Source of the DNA: Chelydra serpentina
Taxonomy: Eukaryota > Chordata > Testudines > Chelydridae
Assembly (NCBI GenBank): GCA_037349315.1
Contig: JBAIAC010000001.1
Coordinates: 32,984,001 to 33,048,000 of the forward strand
Direction: 5' to 3'
DNA length: 64,000 nt
Position 1 is the first letter of the stretch; each line of letters starts with the position of its first letter. Both the position numbers and the translations under genes were made by a program. Below, piece after piece: positions 1-11,059 of this stretch. The notes beneath the pieces are model-generated. The model was not told the DNA's origin and made no database searches. It was given only the letters and a program-made list of their open reading frames with translations.

Positions 1-63
1 TTAAATCTCATTTCCTGCTTGCTGGCTTCACAGAGAAGCTTCCCAGGTGGCTTCCCAGGTGAG

Positions 64-575
64 CATGGATGGCTATCTAACCAATGCACTCCCACTTGGA
101 CCACTGCTGAGTTGTTCGATCTGATCAGTATATGGGGAGAGGAGTCTGTTCAGTCGCAGCTGCAAGTGACCCGAAAGAATCAGGACACATATGGGTAAAT
201 TTCTCAAGGCTTGTGCGAAAAGGGCTATGATCAGGACACGGAGCAGTGCAGAGTGAAGATGAAGGAGCTGAGGCAGGTGTACCATAAGGCGCGGGAGGCG
301 AACCATCGCTCAAGTGATGCCCCTAAGACCTGCCGCTTCTATAAGGAGCTGAATGCTATCCTCAGTGGTGACCCCCCTCCATCACCGATTGCCCCGTGGA
401 TACTTCACATGCAGCTGAAAGAGGGGGGTAACCCGGAGGCTGAAATTGTGGATAACGAAGTCGAGCTAGAAGAGGATATAGTGCTCCCAGCGGGGTCCCG
501 GTGGGGCAGGCAGCCAGGAACTTTTCTCCACTCCAGAAGTGCTCAATGGGGAACAGGAAGCAGATGAGACTCCGG
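64..575 (+). pseudogene. Myb/SANT-like (trihelix) DNA-binding protein, exon 1, Harbinger A
   Basis: This is the DNA-binding partner protein of PIF/Harbinger transposons, which in characterised members helps the transposase reach the nucleus and the element ends. The frame starting at 94 reads TWTTAELFDLISIWGEES and continues through EQCRVKMKELRQVYHKARE and KTCRFYKELNAIL, the typical tryptophan-spaced trihelix pattern. An in-frame TAA at 196-198 and a later frameshift before the acidic tail (frame ending ...EQEADETP) show it is dead. A consensus donor, G|GTAAGT, follows at 576. No in-frame ATG is seen upstream, so the start given is only the edge of the readable frame. It pairs with exon 2 at 1193. 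Confidence 0.8.
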
Positions 576-657
576 GTAAGTTGTTGTGGCTTGTGTAAGG
601 AATCCAAAAGTGGGAGGCAGGTAGTGTTTTCTGTGAGCTGGACATTGCCCTGTGTAG

Positions 658-1056
658 CTAATCTGCATGGCCGAGCAGGGTGTCGATGGACATCATGACC
701 TCCAGAGAGAGGCTCTGGAAAGTTTCCAAGAGGTACTTGTTAATCCTCTGCCACAGATTCCAAGGGATTGCAGCCTTGTTAGTTCCCCCATTATAGGAAA
801 CTGTACCTGCCATTTAGCAATCAATGGAGCTGGGACCAAAGCTGCATATAGACGGGGGTGAAAGCCTCAAGCATTCAGCAGCTAAGCCCTGGTTTCTCTG
901 GTCATCCTCAGCAGCAAGATGTCAGCCAGGAGGTTGGCCGCCTGTGAAAAATTGTGGGATAATTTTAGAATGAGTTCCCTGCAAAGCTGCCCTGCAAGCT
1001 GTGACCTTTCTGTCCGTACGCACAACTGCCTTCCCCCCACTCCCGAAACTCACCAT
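658..1056 (-). pseudogene. Third Harbinger gene (copy A), nested antisense in the Myb intron
   Basis: The function is unknown and no family is recognised. On the minus strand an ATG at 1056-1054 is followed directly by the donor GTGAGT, then a 112-bp intron (1053-942) ending in TTTTTCACAG, then exon 2 from 941. Exon 2 opens in phase 0 as AANLLADILLLRMTRETRA before a TAG. Later frames give YAALVPAPLIAKW and NKAAIPWNLWQRINKYLLET, ending at TAG 660-658. It aligns with the open copy in element B at 18823-19259, with identical placement of the ATG at the exon junction. At least two frame breaks make this copy a pseudogene. It lies wholly inside the intron 576-1192 of the opposite-strand Myb gene. 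Confidence 0.65.
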
Positions 1057-1192
1057 GATTGGGGTGCTCACGGAGCAGTGTGCCTGCCTAGTGTCTCAGA
1101 GAGAAAGTGATTTCTACTAGCAAAATGCCCTTTTTACTAAAATGTTTCAGTCATTTGCTGGAATGTAACAATCCCTCTTCTGTTCAGCACAG

Positions 1193-1630
1193 ACCTTGAA
1201 GAACACATCACGCACCCCCGTGGACCAGCTGCAGCAAATAAGAAAAAAACCTAGGTGCAGCAAAGAAGACATGTTCCGCAAGGTGCTGCAGCGTGATGAG
1301 AGATAGACCAGGGAACGGAAAGCATGCTGGGAAGCTCAAAGGCAGGACAGAAAAGAGAATGCTGCTTTTGCTAGGCAAGCGACAGAGTGGATAATAAAAG
1401 TTATGGAGGATCAGACAGATGCTCAAGTCTTTGATACAGCTGCAGACTTGAGCAGATCCGTGGTCGAGCACCACTGCGGCAGATGCACAACTCTTTGCCA
1501 ACCCCACCCCTTTCTATGCCCACACATTCCTTTTCACTTCACAGCACTCCTGAGATTCCCCATCACTCCACCCCCTCTCGCAGCTTGCACAATGATAGCT
1601 GGAGCTACACACACTTGTGAGGTTTTACCC
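1193..1630 (+). pseudogene. Myb/SANT-like protein, exon 2 (C-terminal coiled coil), Harbinger A
   Basis: After an acceptor ending TTCAGCACAG at 1192 the frame reads a basic stretch (LQQIRKKPRCSKEDMF), then a helical Q/E/K-rich segment and a segment around KVMEDQTDALKSLIQLQT. The same order of basic patch and coiled coil is seen in the C-terminal exon of the Myb gene in element B. Several stops interrupt it. Poly(A) signals follow at 1639-1648. The exact end of the coding frame is not clear because of decay. Confidence 0.65.
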
Positions 1631-1638
1631 TTTTTAAC

Positions 1639-1681
1639 AATAAATAAAGGCTAAGGTATTTAATGGTACAGCGTTTTTATT
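1639..1681. terminator. Convergent poly(A) signals of the two Harbinger A genes
   Basis: AATAAATAAA at 1639-1648 serves the plus-strand Myb gene. The reverse complement of AATAAA at 1676-1681 is placed to serve the minus-strand transposase. The tail-to-tail spacing of about 30 bp is matched in element B at 17972-18009. Confidence 0.5.
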
Positions 1682-1685
1682 CTGG

Positions 1686-1878
1686 GGGGGAGGGATAGCT
1701 CAGTGGTTTGAGCATTGGCCTGCTAAACCCAGGGTTGTGAGTTCAATCCTTGAGGGGGCCATTTGGGGATCTGGGGCAAAAATTGGGGATTGGTCCTGCT
1801 TTGAGCAGGGGGTTGGACTAGATGACCTACTAAGGTCCCTTCCAACCCTGATGTTCTATGATTCTATGATTCTATGAT
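1686..1878 (+). repeat. tRNA-derived SINE with CR1-like tail (turtle Pol III SINE type)
   Basis: The head has an A-box-like segment (TAGCTCAGTGGTTTGAG) and a B-box-like segment (GGTTGTGAGTTCAATCC), spaced as in a tRNA. The body contains GGATCTGGGGC. The tail, from TTGGTCCTGCTTTGAGCAGG to repeats of ATTCTATG, is the same as the 3' end of the CR1 copy at 42037-42478. It inserted between the convergent genes of Harbinger A, so it is younger than that element. No clean target duplication is visible. Confidence 0.85.
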
Positions 1879-1982
1879 AAGCGTATAGCAATCAATTCAC
1901 TCTTGGGAACAGGCTTCTAAAGCATTGTGTTGCATGGATCTTGGGCCCCAAAATTGTACATGGATGCAACAGGGAAGCAGTT

Positions 1983-3190
1983 TCAAAGCAGACATGTGTT
2001 ACTGCCCCTCATTGTCAAAGTGGTTCCGCAAAGCCTCTCTGATGTCTCTGACAGCACAGCGAAGCGCTCTGCCTCAGTGCTCCACAACTGAGCAAACATT
2101 TCACCCTTAGATTCACACAGATTATGCAAAGTGCGGCACGCGGCTATGACCACAGGAATATTATCCTCAGTAAGGTCTAGCCTGCCATTTAAACACCTCC
2201 AGCAAGCTTTCAAACGGCCAAAGGCACCTTCGACTACCATGTGGCACCTGCTCAGCCTGTTGTTAAAACGCTCCTTGCTGCTGTCCAGGTGCCCTGTGTA
2301 AGGTTTCATGAACCAGGGCTGTAAGGGGAAAGCCTGGTCTCCCAGGATTACTATGGGCCTGTCCACATTCCCCACTGTGAACTTGTGGTCTGGAAAGAAA
2401 GTCTCCGGCTGCAGCTTTCTGTACAGGCCACTGTTCCTCAAGATGGGTGCGTCATGCACCTTTCCAGACCAGCCTGCACTGATGTCCGTGAAACGCCCCT
2501 GGTGATCCACAAGCACCTGCAACACCATGGAGAAGTATCCCTTCCTATTGATGTACTCAGAGGCAAGGTGGTCTGGCGCTAAAATTGGAATGTGTGTGTG
2601 GCATCAATCGCCCCGCCACAGTTAGAGAAACCCACCTCTGCGAAGCCATCCACTATTTCATGCACATTTCCCAGAGTCACGGTCCTATGCAGCAGGATGC
2701 GATTTATTGCCCTGCACACTTGGAGTAATACAGCCCCAACAGTGGACTTCCCTACTCCAAATTGATTTGCGACTGACCAGTAGCAGTCTGGATTCGCCAG
2801 CTTCCACACAGCGATTGCAACACGCTTCTCTACCAAAAGGGCAGCTCTCAATCTGGTGTCCTTGCATTGCAAGTCAGGGGACAGCTCAGCACATAGCTCC
2901 ATGAAGGTTGCTTTACGCATCCTAAAGTGCTGGTCGTCATTCCACACCTGCATGACAATGCGATCCCACCAACCAGTGCTTGTTTCCCTAGCTCACAAGC
3001 GACGCTCCACCGTATGCAGCTGCTCTGTGAATGCACAAAGCACTGATAAGTTGCTGCCGTCCATATCACACTCGGGTGCCTGCGATTCATCCTCTGCTAA
3101 CTTTGCGAGCAACTCTGCGAGTAACTGTGCTGCCATGCGCAATGTCCTCACGACAGCTAACAGCACACAGGAGAGAAGTGTGGGATCCAT
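1983..3190 (-). pseudogene. Harbinger transposase (DDE_Tnp_4 type), copy A, frameshifted
   Basis: A DDE nuclease that cuts and rejoins Harbinger ends. The N-terminal leader starts MDPTLLSCVLLAVVRT at 3190. The core continues in another frame as QVWNDDQHFRMRKATF, then an HTH segment SVANQFGVGKSTVGAVLLQV, then GGAIDATHT (first Asp; the usual Gly is Ala). It runs into a stop near 2579, and a further frame carries the second Asp (VILGDQAFPL) and the Glu region, where VEGAFGRLKACW stands for the usual VE-x-AFGRLK. At least two frameshifts and a stop break the gene. It is clearly homologous to 16577-17806 but diverged. Confidence 0.85.
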
Positions 3191-3314
3191 CTTCTCTCAC
3201 TGCAGATGCTGGTGCATACTACAAAAGAATGACAGTTGGAAAAATGGTGCGAAAGGAAGCCAGAGACCTTTGGTAGGGTGGGACACAAAGCAGTGCATGT
3301 TGGTACATTCTGCA

Positions 3315-3406
3315 CATCCCAGGATGCACCGCGCCTTGTTTCCACATTCCCACAACACCTAGCGATGGATGGTGTCGCCAGGCACTGTGGGATACATCCC
3401 CACAGT
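3315..3406. promoter_or_regulatory. Subterminal motifs upstream of transposase A
   Basis: TGTGGGATAC at 3386-3395 lies 165 bp from the element end and is the centre of a near palindrome (ACTGTGGGATACATCCCCACAGT). The same 10-mer in the same orientation to the end occurs at both ends of element B. CCCAGGATGCA at 3318-3328 has a counterpart upstream of transposase B (16438-16447) and resembles the vertebrate ZNF143-type CCCAGAATGC element. Binding is inferred. Confidence 0.4.
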
Positions 3407-3535
3407 CCATTGCTCTCGCTGTCAACAAAGGTGCCCCGACTGTGGGCACGATCTGTTGATAGAGGGAGCAAATGTAGACACGCTTTGGTGACTTTCCTTT
3501 TGTCAATTTTTCTTGGCAACATTAGTTTCATCGAA

Positions 3536-3560
3536 AAAACTTGCCAGTGTAGACAAGACC
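3536..3560. repeat. Terminal inverted repeat of Harbinger A (right end)
   Basis: The outer strand reads GGTCTTGTCTACACTGGCAA. Element B begins GGCCTTGGCTACACTTG, so the ends share a common plan. The mate is outside the window. Confidence 0.55.
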
Positions 3561-3601
3561 ATAGAGTTTAAGGCCAGAAGGGACCACCAGATCATCTAGT
3601 T

Positions 3602-4313
3602 CATTGGTTCTCAACCAGGGGTACATGTACCTCTGCGGGTATGCAAAGGTCTTCCAGGGTGTACTTCAACTCATCTAGATATTTGCCTAGTTTTACATCA
3701 GGCCATATAAAAAGCAGCAGCAAAGTCAGTACAAACTAAAATGTCATACAGACAATGACTTGTTTATACTCAGGCCCCCCAACAGGGGGAGGTCAAAGGG
3801 GGCAATTGCCCAAGGGGCCAGGCGATTTAAAAGGGCCTGGGGGCTCCCAATCACTGCCGCGGGCTTTTAAATCGCCCAGGCGGGCTGCAGGGCTCCTAGG
3901 CACATTTGACTGCTCCGGGCCCCACATGGGGGCCCCCGGTGGCTGGCACAATCAGCCAGCACGGTCAGTCCCAGAAGTGACGGATTCATCACTTCTGCCC
4001 CGGACCCTGCCCCACTCCCGAGGGATGGCCCCGGGGCCTTTAATTGCTGTCGGCAGGCCTGTTTCTACTGCTCTATATACTGTACACTGAAATGTAAGTA
4101 CAATATTTTATATTCCAGTTGATTTATTTTATAATTATAAAATAAAATTGAGAAAGTAAGCAATTTTTCAGTATTAGTGTGCTGTGACACTTTTGGATTT
4201 TTATGCCTGATTTTGTAAGCAAGTAGTTTTTAAGTGAAGTGAAACTTGCAGGTACGCAAGACAAATCAGACTCTTGAAAGGGGTACAGTAGTCTGGAAAG
4301 TTGAGAGCCACTG
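3602..4313. mobile_element. hAT-like non-autonomous transposon inserted in CR1
   Basis: The ends are CATTGGTTCTCAACCAGGGG and an imperfect inverse ending TTGAGAGCCACTG. The flanking 8-mers are ATCTAGTT (3594-3601) and ATCTAGTC (4314-4321), a 7/8 target duplication typical of hAT. The body contains AT-rich sequence and is itself interrupted at 3771-4061. No transposase frame is present. Confidence 0.8.
3771..4061. mobile_element. GC-rich hAT-like element inserted in the previous hAT
   Basis: It starts CAGGCC and ends GGCCTG. It is flanked by TTTATACT (3763-3770) and TTTCTACT (4062-4069), a 7/8 match of 8 bp. It is strongly GC-rich in an AT-rich host element. A short plus-strand open frame across it is not conserved with anything recognised and is taken as chance. 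Confidence 0.65.
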
Positions 4314-4409
4314 ATCTAGTCTGATGTCCTGTATATCACAGGCCACTAACTCCACCCAGCCACCCCCACACTAAAACCACCAAATTTGAATTAGACCAAA
4401 CTAGTTAAT

Positions 4410-5130
4410 TTGGAATGGGGGTCTCAGCAGGGGCCACGGACTCTTTCTAAGAGTGTGGGGGGGGCAGGGGGGGTTGTGAGACCCTGCCCCTTCCATGGCC
4501 TTGCCCCTCTTCCTCCCCCTGAGTCCCGCCTCCAGACCAAGCCGGAAGCCAGAGCCGGGTTGGGGAGCCTGGGCCCCTCCACCTGTGCAGAGTGGAAGGC
4601 CTGAGAGAAGCCCCTGACCTGTGTCCCTGCCTCCTGATCCCCCTGTGCTGGGCAGGTGAAGGGTTGGCGGCTCTCCTCAGCTGCCCGCGTGGCTCTTACC
4701 CCGACCTGGCTCCAGCTTCTGGCTTGGCCTGGGGGACAAAGAGCCACAGCTGGGCCATGGTAAGAGCTGCCCAGGCAGCTGTAGGGAGCTGGGGACCCTC
4801 CACCTGCCCTGCACAGGGGACCCAGCGGGTGGGGACACAGATTGGGTGCCGTTCTCAGCACACACCCCCCCGCCCCAGGCATGTGGAGGGTCTGCACCTC
4901 CCCATAGCTGCCCAGGCTTCCTGGGCCGCTCTTACCCAGGCCAGGCTCCAGCTTCCAGCCAGGCCAGAGGGCGGGGCTTGGGGGGGAAGAGGAGGGGCAG
5001 GAGGCCAGGCCCATGGCAAAAAGTGGACAGGCCAGGTCCATCCACTTTCAAAAGTGGGAGGGCCATGGCCCCTTTTCTCTCTCTCTCCTCCCCCCCTCCC
5101 ACTTCCAGCACCCCTGGCACTTTATACAAA
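4410..5130. repeat. GC-rich interspersed repeat, probably non-autonomous hAT
   Basis: A block of C/G-rich sequence with recurring phrases (CCTCCACCTG, GGCCAGGCTCCAGCTTC, GCTGCCCAGGC) that gives long open frames on both strands. It ends CCCACTTCCAGCACCCCTGG, and a very similar ending occurs at 62940-62975, so this is an interspersed family. Overlapping open frames on both strands reflect base composition, not coding. The class is uncertain. Confidence 0.45.
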
Positions 5131-6241
5131 ACCACACTAAAACAGGAGGGAGGGAGACAGAGAGAAACCACTTAAAGGAAGCTTTGCTGGGCTTGGTAAG
5201 TCTGAAAAGGATGGGACCTGCATTGCCTTTGTCAGATAGACTCAGAGCTTAATTTGTTCAGGGAGTTTGCCAAGGCTCAGCATCGGCATCTCTTTTCATG
5301 CTGGGGCTGTGCCCGGGAACCTTTTCTGTCAGCGGCATGCAAGGTGTTCAGTGTGTGCAAGACCATGCTGTGCAGAGGATGCCATCTTTATTGCTTGATC
5401 CCTGGCACCTCTTATTCTACACTTTAAGAACTGAACATCACTTGTATTTCCTTCATTGTTCTTACATTGACCTACCAATGGTGAAGGGAACAGCAGTGAA
5501 ACTAAGTTTAAAAGCACCGAAGTCCCTTTCTCTTAACTGCATGGCAGAGCCTGCAAGTGAAGGCTTTGATTGGGCTTTTACTACTGAGTCTGCTGTAAGA
5601 TACGTAAAGAGTGACTTGTATCTGAGATCAGTTTAGCACAGCTTGTACAGGCTTGGCAAGATGGAGTCTTCCTTTTTGTTCACCTGGCAGAACTTGTGGA
5701 CCTTGTATGGCATGTAGTCTATAGAAGACGCTGCTGCAGTTAATGTGCAGGACACCCTCACAGGGTCTAGCTGTAGGAGTCAAAACTCCCCCAATTAGTT
5801 ATATTCCCTCCCCCAACTAGAGTATCAGACCACCAGCTGTCAATCCCATTTACTTCCAGTAGATCAAACCAAGGGAAGTGGTGGAAGCCTCTTTGCTGGG
5901 GCCATTTTACATCTGGGCCTAGACACAGCCCTCAAGAATATAGTGCAGAGAACAATCCTACATTGGCAGGGGACAGACATCACAATAACACAAGGGTCTT
6001 TCTTCATTTCTAATTTATAGGATTCAACCAAAAGACAATTTGATACTGAACAAGAAAATCCACATGAACTGAGTAACAAAACCTGTAAATGTGGGTGCGT
6101 GGTTTTGTTTTGTAGTATTTTATTGATAAGTCTGAAGCATTACATGATACATCAGTTCTGAGCTGCTGGAAATGTCTAGCACCATTAGGTCTGTGTTATT
6201 TCTGGCCTTAAAAATGTCACCTACAACTGTGCTTCCTGCAG
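5131..6241. other. No recognised gene
   Basis: Nonrepetitive-looking DNA. Only short open frames are seen. After an acceptor-like site at about 6019 (TTTCTAATTTATAG) a frame reading DSTKRQFDTEQENPHELSNK stays open past 6079, which is noted but not called as an exon. Confidence 0.3.
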
Positions 6242-6361
6242 GGAATGGATAATGCAGATGAGATTTTCCTACACCCGTTACTCTGTTTTATTGATTCTGT
6301 ATTGGAAACCCAATGTACAGATGTGGAACACATAAGGCTGCTGTCTATGAGAGAAAAGCAT
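6242..6361 (+). other. Exon-like island, 40 codons, phase 0 at both ends
   Basis: An acceptor (ACTGTGCTTCCTGCAG) ends at 6241 and a consensus donor CAT|GTGAGT starts at 6362. The 120 nt between them are open in one frame, beginning GMDNADEIFLHPLLCFIDSV and ending LLSMREKH. I recognise no family. It could be a true host exon or chance: 40 open codons with splice-like edges will occur by accident in 64 kb. Confidence 0.2.
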
Positions 6362-7204
6362 GTGAGTGGGATGGAAGGAACAAATAAAAAAACCAAAGAC
6401 ATTGCCAGGACCAAATCAATAATGACAAATATAAATGTAAGGCCCAGGACTGGAATAGCAGAGAGGGCCGCCAACCAGGAATGTCCTACAGGGAGGAAGA
6501 GCTGTCAGATGGGATGTGCTGTAGGTTACCTGATCAGAGCATGTGACTTTCCAGAGTTAGAACAGAATAAACTGTATTAGCACATGTGCAAGTGAGCAAG
6601 GCTGGAAGCAGAGATGCCATCTGTGATGGGGGGCAGAGCAGTCACATTGCTGTAATCTAACAGCAGCTACCTTTGAAGCAAGAATGAATAATGTGGGTTA
6701 TGAACAGCGAGGTATGGTCACTGCTAAAAAGGAGGGATTACCGGAGAGTCAGCGGTATACATTGTAGTGCTGGGACACTCCCAAATAAAATGACATGTTG
6801 CTCTGCAAAATCAGGACTGCCCTTCTCTGTAATGTGCCACCAGGGACAGAGATGGACAGAAAGCCTTTTCCCAGCCCTGGGGCAGCTCAAGCCTTAGTTG
6901 GTTAAAATGCTTCCCCCAGCTTCAGTGCATCTATAAAACTTCACATATTAAATAAACAAGTTCTTCCTTGCCTGCTTCTCAGCCTGGCTGCTTGGTTTAA
7001 AGAAATGTGCTGAGTCACAGAGTGGGTCCTCACCCTGGTTTGGACAGGACCTACTCTGGACTATCCTTAGTGAGTGGTTCGGATTCCCCTCCTTGCACTA
7101 GCCTGGACACCTTCTCCTTGAAGGGATTCATCCTGAGGGAAGGCAAGAGGTGCTTCTCACTTTAAGCTCTCCCTGAGGAGGGCAGCTTTGTTTTCTACCT
7201 GGGA
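6362..7204. other. No recognised gene or repeat
   Basis: Nothing beyond short open frames is seen. Confidence 0.3.
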
Positions 7205-7395
7205 TTTCCAAGTGTCTTGCCTACAGATGTGATGAAATAGCAAAACTATTGCTGTGTCCCTTCCTGGGCAGGGCTGCCATTTACAGATGTAACCATCATA
7301 CCCCTATATGGGTTGTTAGCAGTAGGGCTCAAACCTTAGTCAGGTGGATTTCAACTCACCAGCCTCTACAATCTGAGCTAAAGCCCTGTTTGCCC
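7205..7395 (-). repeat. tRNA-like SINE fragment
   Basis: Read on the minus strand from 7392, the sequence has a tRNA-like head with an A box (TTTAGCTCAGATTGTAGAGG) and a B-box-like GGTTTGAGCC, followed by an unrelated body. It differs from the CR1-tailed SINE at 1686. It may be an older tRNA-derived SINE family. Confidence 0.45.
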
Positions 7396-7704
7396 AGGCT
7401 AATCATCAACCTCTCTATGTGGCCCAGCCACAGTGTGGTTTGCACAGTCAGCATTATCTGGTGCACAGCTTTCTGCTGATTATCCATCAGTCTCCTCTTT
7501 CATTAGCTGCAGCTGGGCCTTGCCTCTCTGATTACTGGTCATGACTATCAGGAAGTAGTTTTTGATTTTGAAAACTCAGACTTTTTCTGCCTCTTCCTGA
7601 AAGGGAGGAAGCCCCTGGTGCGTCTTTCTCAGACAAGCCAGCTTTCCTGATGGAGGGGCTACTACACTGAAACAGAGAGAAAGGGTTGTTTATGCCATGG
7701 CAGC

Positions 7705-7770
7705 ATGGGGAGAAGTGTAGAAACTGAACTACTACAGCAATTTGAAGAAGCGAGAGCAAAGGAAGCACAG
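7705..7770 (+). CDS. Candidate alternative first coding exon
   Basis: An ATG at 7705 opens 22 codons that read MGRSVETELLQQFEEARAKE then AQ, ending exactly at a consensus donor CAG|GTAAGT (7771). The composition is helical and charged, as in a real protein start. Upstream stops in this frame fit a 5' UTR, and an acceptor-like TTTCTCAG at 7632 could start a non-coding part. No family is recognised and no certain downstream exon was found. Chance is a real alternative. Confidence 0.25.
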
Positions 7771-10700
7771 GTAAGTCTCAGCTACCCCCCGCCCATATCA
7801 CATTGATAAGCAGAAAAGTTTCCAGAGCTGAACAGGCTGCAGTGAAAAGGGCACATCCCCCAGAGTCTGGGAGTAGAGGAAAGAATAAAGCTCCCCTTTC
7901 AGGAGCGCCTCTGTCATGGGTTACTACAGCCATGTGAGAGGGAGATGGCTGGAATCTCCTCTGCTTCTTGCTCTAATACACCCCTGAGAGTCCTTGTCCC
8001 CCTATCAAGACCCCACAGGCATAGAAGTCAAAAAATCTTTCCTTGCAAGAATCAGTCATGCCGTATCAGAAGCTTTTCTCCTAATGTTGTGCAGCTCAGA
8101 GAGAAGGGATCCTGGGCCAGAACTGCCCCTAGATTGACCCTTGGTTTTGCAAAACTAGGTCTCCTCATCCTATTTCTAATTTGCATTTAAAATGGGGGGC
8201 CAGATCCTCAGGACCAGCCTTTTGGTCCTCAGTGAAGTTTGGGAGTGGGGAAGATTGCACAAAGGTGGCTTTAACCCTAGCCAGTCTCCAGGCATAACAC
8301 AGAGCCACTCCAGCCCTACCCATTCCCCCTGGACATGATCCTGTATGGGTGGGGGCAGTGGCACAGAGCTATGCGCTCTGGGGATTACCCTGAGCAGGGA
8401 GGTGTCCTCCGGGAGGCAAATATGCAGGCTTTAGGGCTGCTTGGCACTGCCGTCGAGGGACTGAGACTCTGGCCCAGAAATACTTTGGCTTCATCTTCTC
8501 CAGCATGAGAGCATAGTCACTGTGAAACTATCCCTTGTTTTGGAAAGTGAGTGCAAGTTTGTGGTGGCAGAAACTAAGCTCCTGTTTGTGGTGAAGCAGC
8601 TTTTAATAACTGTTCTCGAGTCAATGCCAAATTGCACATTACGTGGCTATTGGGTGGTTACAATCTGTCTCTTGCCATGTTACTTACAGTAAATAGCATC
8701 AGGTGCCATGTTCTTATGCGCTATACCAATTACTGTTACTGAGGCTGCACATTAACTGTTTCCATGCTCAGGCCCCACTTGGGCACAGCACTTAGACACG
8801 TGAATTGGCCTGGGTGTGATCTGGGGCCTGAGCCAGTGAGGTTCTCCGCGCCCTCAACTCCAAGCCCTTACTGAGTGCACTTATCTGGAGAGACCCGGCC
8901 TGCCCTTGACATTCCAGGCGGTTGAATGGCCCGTCCACAGAGCTGTTTGTAAAACTTCTATCAAAACCCGCGCCCACACCAGTGGCAACGAAGGGGCAAA
9001 ATAACAATCAAAGGGATCAATCTTGTGGGTTGCTGAGCACCTCCCTGAGAGATGCTGAGTGCCTTCAACTCCCTTTTAAACTAATGGGAGCTAAAAATGC
9101 TCAGCGCCTCTCAACATCAGGCCGAAAGAGTTTAAATTTATCCAAGAACAAACAATGACTATCGTATGATATCAAGCCCTTGTTTACTTTTGCTGCCTTT
9201 GCTGAGAACATTAAGTGGGAGTGATTCTGTTTGGTGGTGCATAGGTTTATTCTGCTTGCATCTGTGCTACAGTGCAACACCAAAAGCTTGTAGTTGATCC
9301 AGATTGCTTTAAACAGCAGCTATTTTCTGTGTTTCAGGGGACTCCTTGCCAGTCCCTGCATATCCTAGGAAGGTTTTTCAATCTTCCATCAGTCCTATTT
9401 GTTTGGGGATCCACTGGATCAGACTCCAAGAGTAAGTCTTGATCATGATCTTTTAGATGGGATCTTGAGGAACAAGCAGTGGTTTATTGTTTTTGGATGT
9501 GTAAGATTATACCCCTGGCCCTGCAGAGACTGGTGGATTGTAAAACTGACCACTTGGCTATCAAGAGAGTATTTTGATTTATTGGGACCACATTATATTT
9601 TAAAGACACATATAATTTCTTCTAAAATGCGACTGCAGCATTCTTAAAGCCCTGTCTCAAAACATAGCAGTAGTGACAGTGCAGTGTGATAACTGCAGAG
9701 TACTGTAGTATTTCCTTTTATAAGGGATGTTTTATGCCTAAATTTAATCTCTTATCCTCCACCTCATTTCCTCAAGTGTTTGCAGAACATCATCTCCTAG
9801 TCAGTAAGAGACCAGAAGAGACAGAGAGTTTCAAGATCCTTCTATCCCTTCAGTTATTCTACTAGCAAATTGCCATAATTCCTTTTCAGGTCTCCTCTTT
9901 CTGAGACACGCTTCTCTTATCAGCTCTTGATCTAACAATGCCATGTTTGTGCCTTGACTACTATACAGTTTGACGTGCTTGTTGCCATTGGAAGTTTTGC
10001 TATAAATCAACACCTGAAAATACTGAATTTTTGTTTTATATCCTACCACAATCCAAGCTGTCTTCATGGTCTAGTAAATTTTTACTAAGGTTTCATGGAG
10101 TCCATCAGGCTGAAGTGATTACGAGTGCCTGTATGTCCATTAAAGCAAAAAACTATATTGGTTATACACATGATGTGATGGCAATTTTTTTTTTTCTTCG
10201 AGCCATTGCATGTCAGTTGTTAAGCATGCAGACACTATAGTATCAATGACCGGCCAGTTCAGCTCTGAAGCTGCAGTTGTTAAAACAGTGAGAGGAAGTT
10301 CAAATTAATTAGCACAATATCCTTATGAATTTCCTCTTCATTTAATAATTAAGCTGTGGTTCTCAAGAAGGAAATGGAGACTGCTCTGAATCTGATTTTA
10401 TAAAAAGATGTAGTTTGGCTCCGCAGTGGCAGTTCTTCCAACCACAGTGAATTCCCAGAGGAGATGCAAGTTTTTAAATAATAATAAAAACAACAAAGAG
10501 GAAGGATCCTGCATTTTGATATTTTTTGACCGGCCTCCAGAAGTTACCAGTAGATTTAAACCAGATGATGTTGGTAAAACCAATCAGCCAGCTGGCACTA
10601 TACATAGTAATTTGCACTGAACATTGTATAAATGAGCTTGGACAAATTTGTAGCTTCTCCTGGAAATGTTTAGAAAAGTGTACCGCAGAGCACCCAATGT

Positions 10701-11059
10701 GGAATCCTGTGAGTGTCCAGAGAAATATGCTTACTTGTCTTCACTTTCCTTTTCCCACAGGACTGGATAGAAAGCATTGTTGGATAGAAAGAGCCCACAC
10801 ACCCCACCAAGGTTTAGTTTTGCACTATGGCTCAGTAAACCTGCCTGGGAGGTGGAGGGGAGGGGAGAAATAAGCTAGAACTTCCAGTTGTTTTTTCCTC
10901 CTCCCTCCCCCACATCCTTTCATGTTTGAATCAGCTTAGGACATTGTACAGCTCCTCTCCCAGAAAATGAAAACAACTTTGATTTATCCACCTGTCTGTT
11001 ACTGTATGGGGAAGGCTAGTTAGATGAAATCTTATGAGTAGGACTTGCATTTCATTAAT
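7771..11059. other. No recognised gene; minor repeats
   Basis: Mostly unrecognised. 9033-9120 contains a short sauropsid-type repeat (GAGAGATGCTGAGTGCCTTC and a partly inverse copy), similar to 34075-34150. An acceptor-like tract (CTTTCCTTTTCCCACAG) ends at 10761, but two of the three following frames close quickly. Confidence 0.3.

Larger units (their letters stand above)
1..3560 (-). mobile_element. PIF/Harbinger transposon A, 5'-incomplete at window edge
   Basis: A decayed autonomous Harbinger element. It carries a minus-strand DDE transposase (about 3190-1983), a plus-strand Myb/SANT-like gene (64-1630) converging on it, and a third small gene inside the Myb intron. The visible end is at about 3560, where the outward strand reads GGTCTTGTCTACACTGGC, resembling the end of element B (16195-20260). 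The other end lies before base 1. A tRNA-derived SINE (1686-1878) has inserted between the two convergent genes. Frameshifts and stops show it is inactive. The orientation given is that of the transposase. Confidence 0.85.
3563..4400 (-). repeat. CR1 LINE 3' end, split by a hAT insertion
   Basis: The stretch starting CATAGAGTTTAAGGCCAGAA stops at 3601 and resumes at 4322 with TGATGTCCTGTATATCACAGG, the same order as the CR1 end at 51688-51810. The 712-bp interruption is a hAT with an 8-bp target duplication. Confidence 0.7.

Noticed and set aside
1685..1878. Functional tRNA gene
   Set aside because: A and B boxes are present but the sequence cannot fold into a full cloverleaf and has a SINE body and CR1 tail.
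4424..5252. Long overlapping frames (205 and 182 codons)
   Set aside because: They lie in GC-rich repeat DNA with open frames on both strands and Pro/Gly/Leu-biased translations. No recognisable protein.
10762..10873. Possible exon after a strong polypyrimidine acceptor
   Set aside because: Two of three frames stop within nine codons and no donor follows the third.
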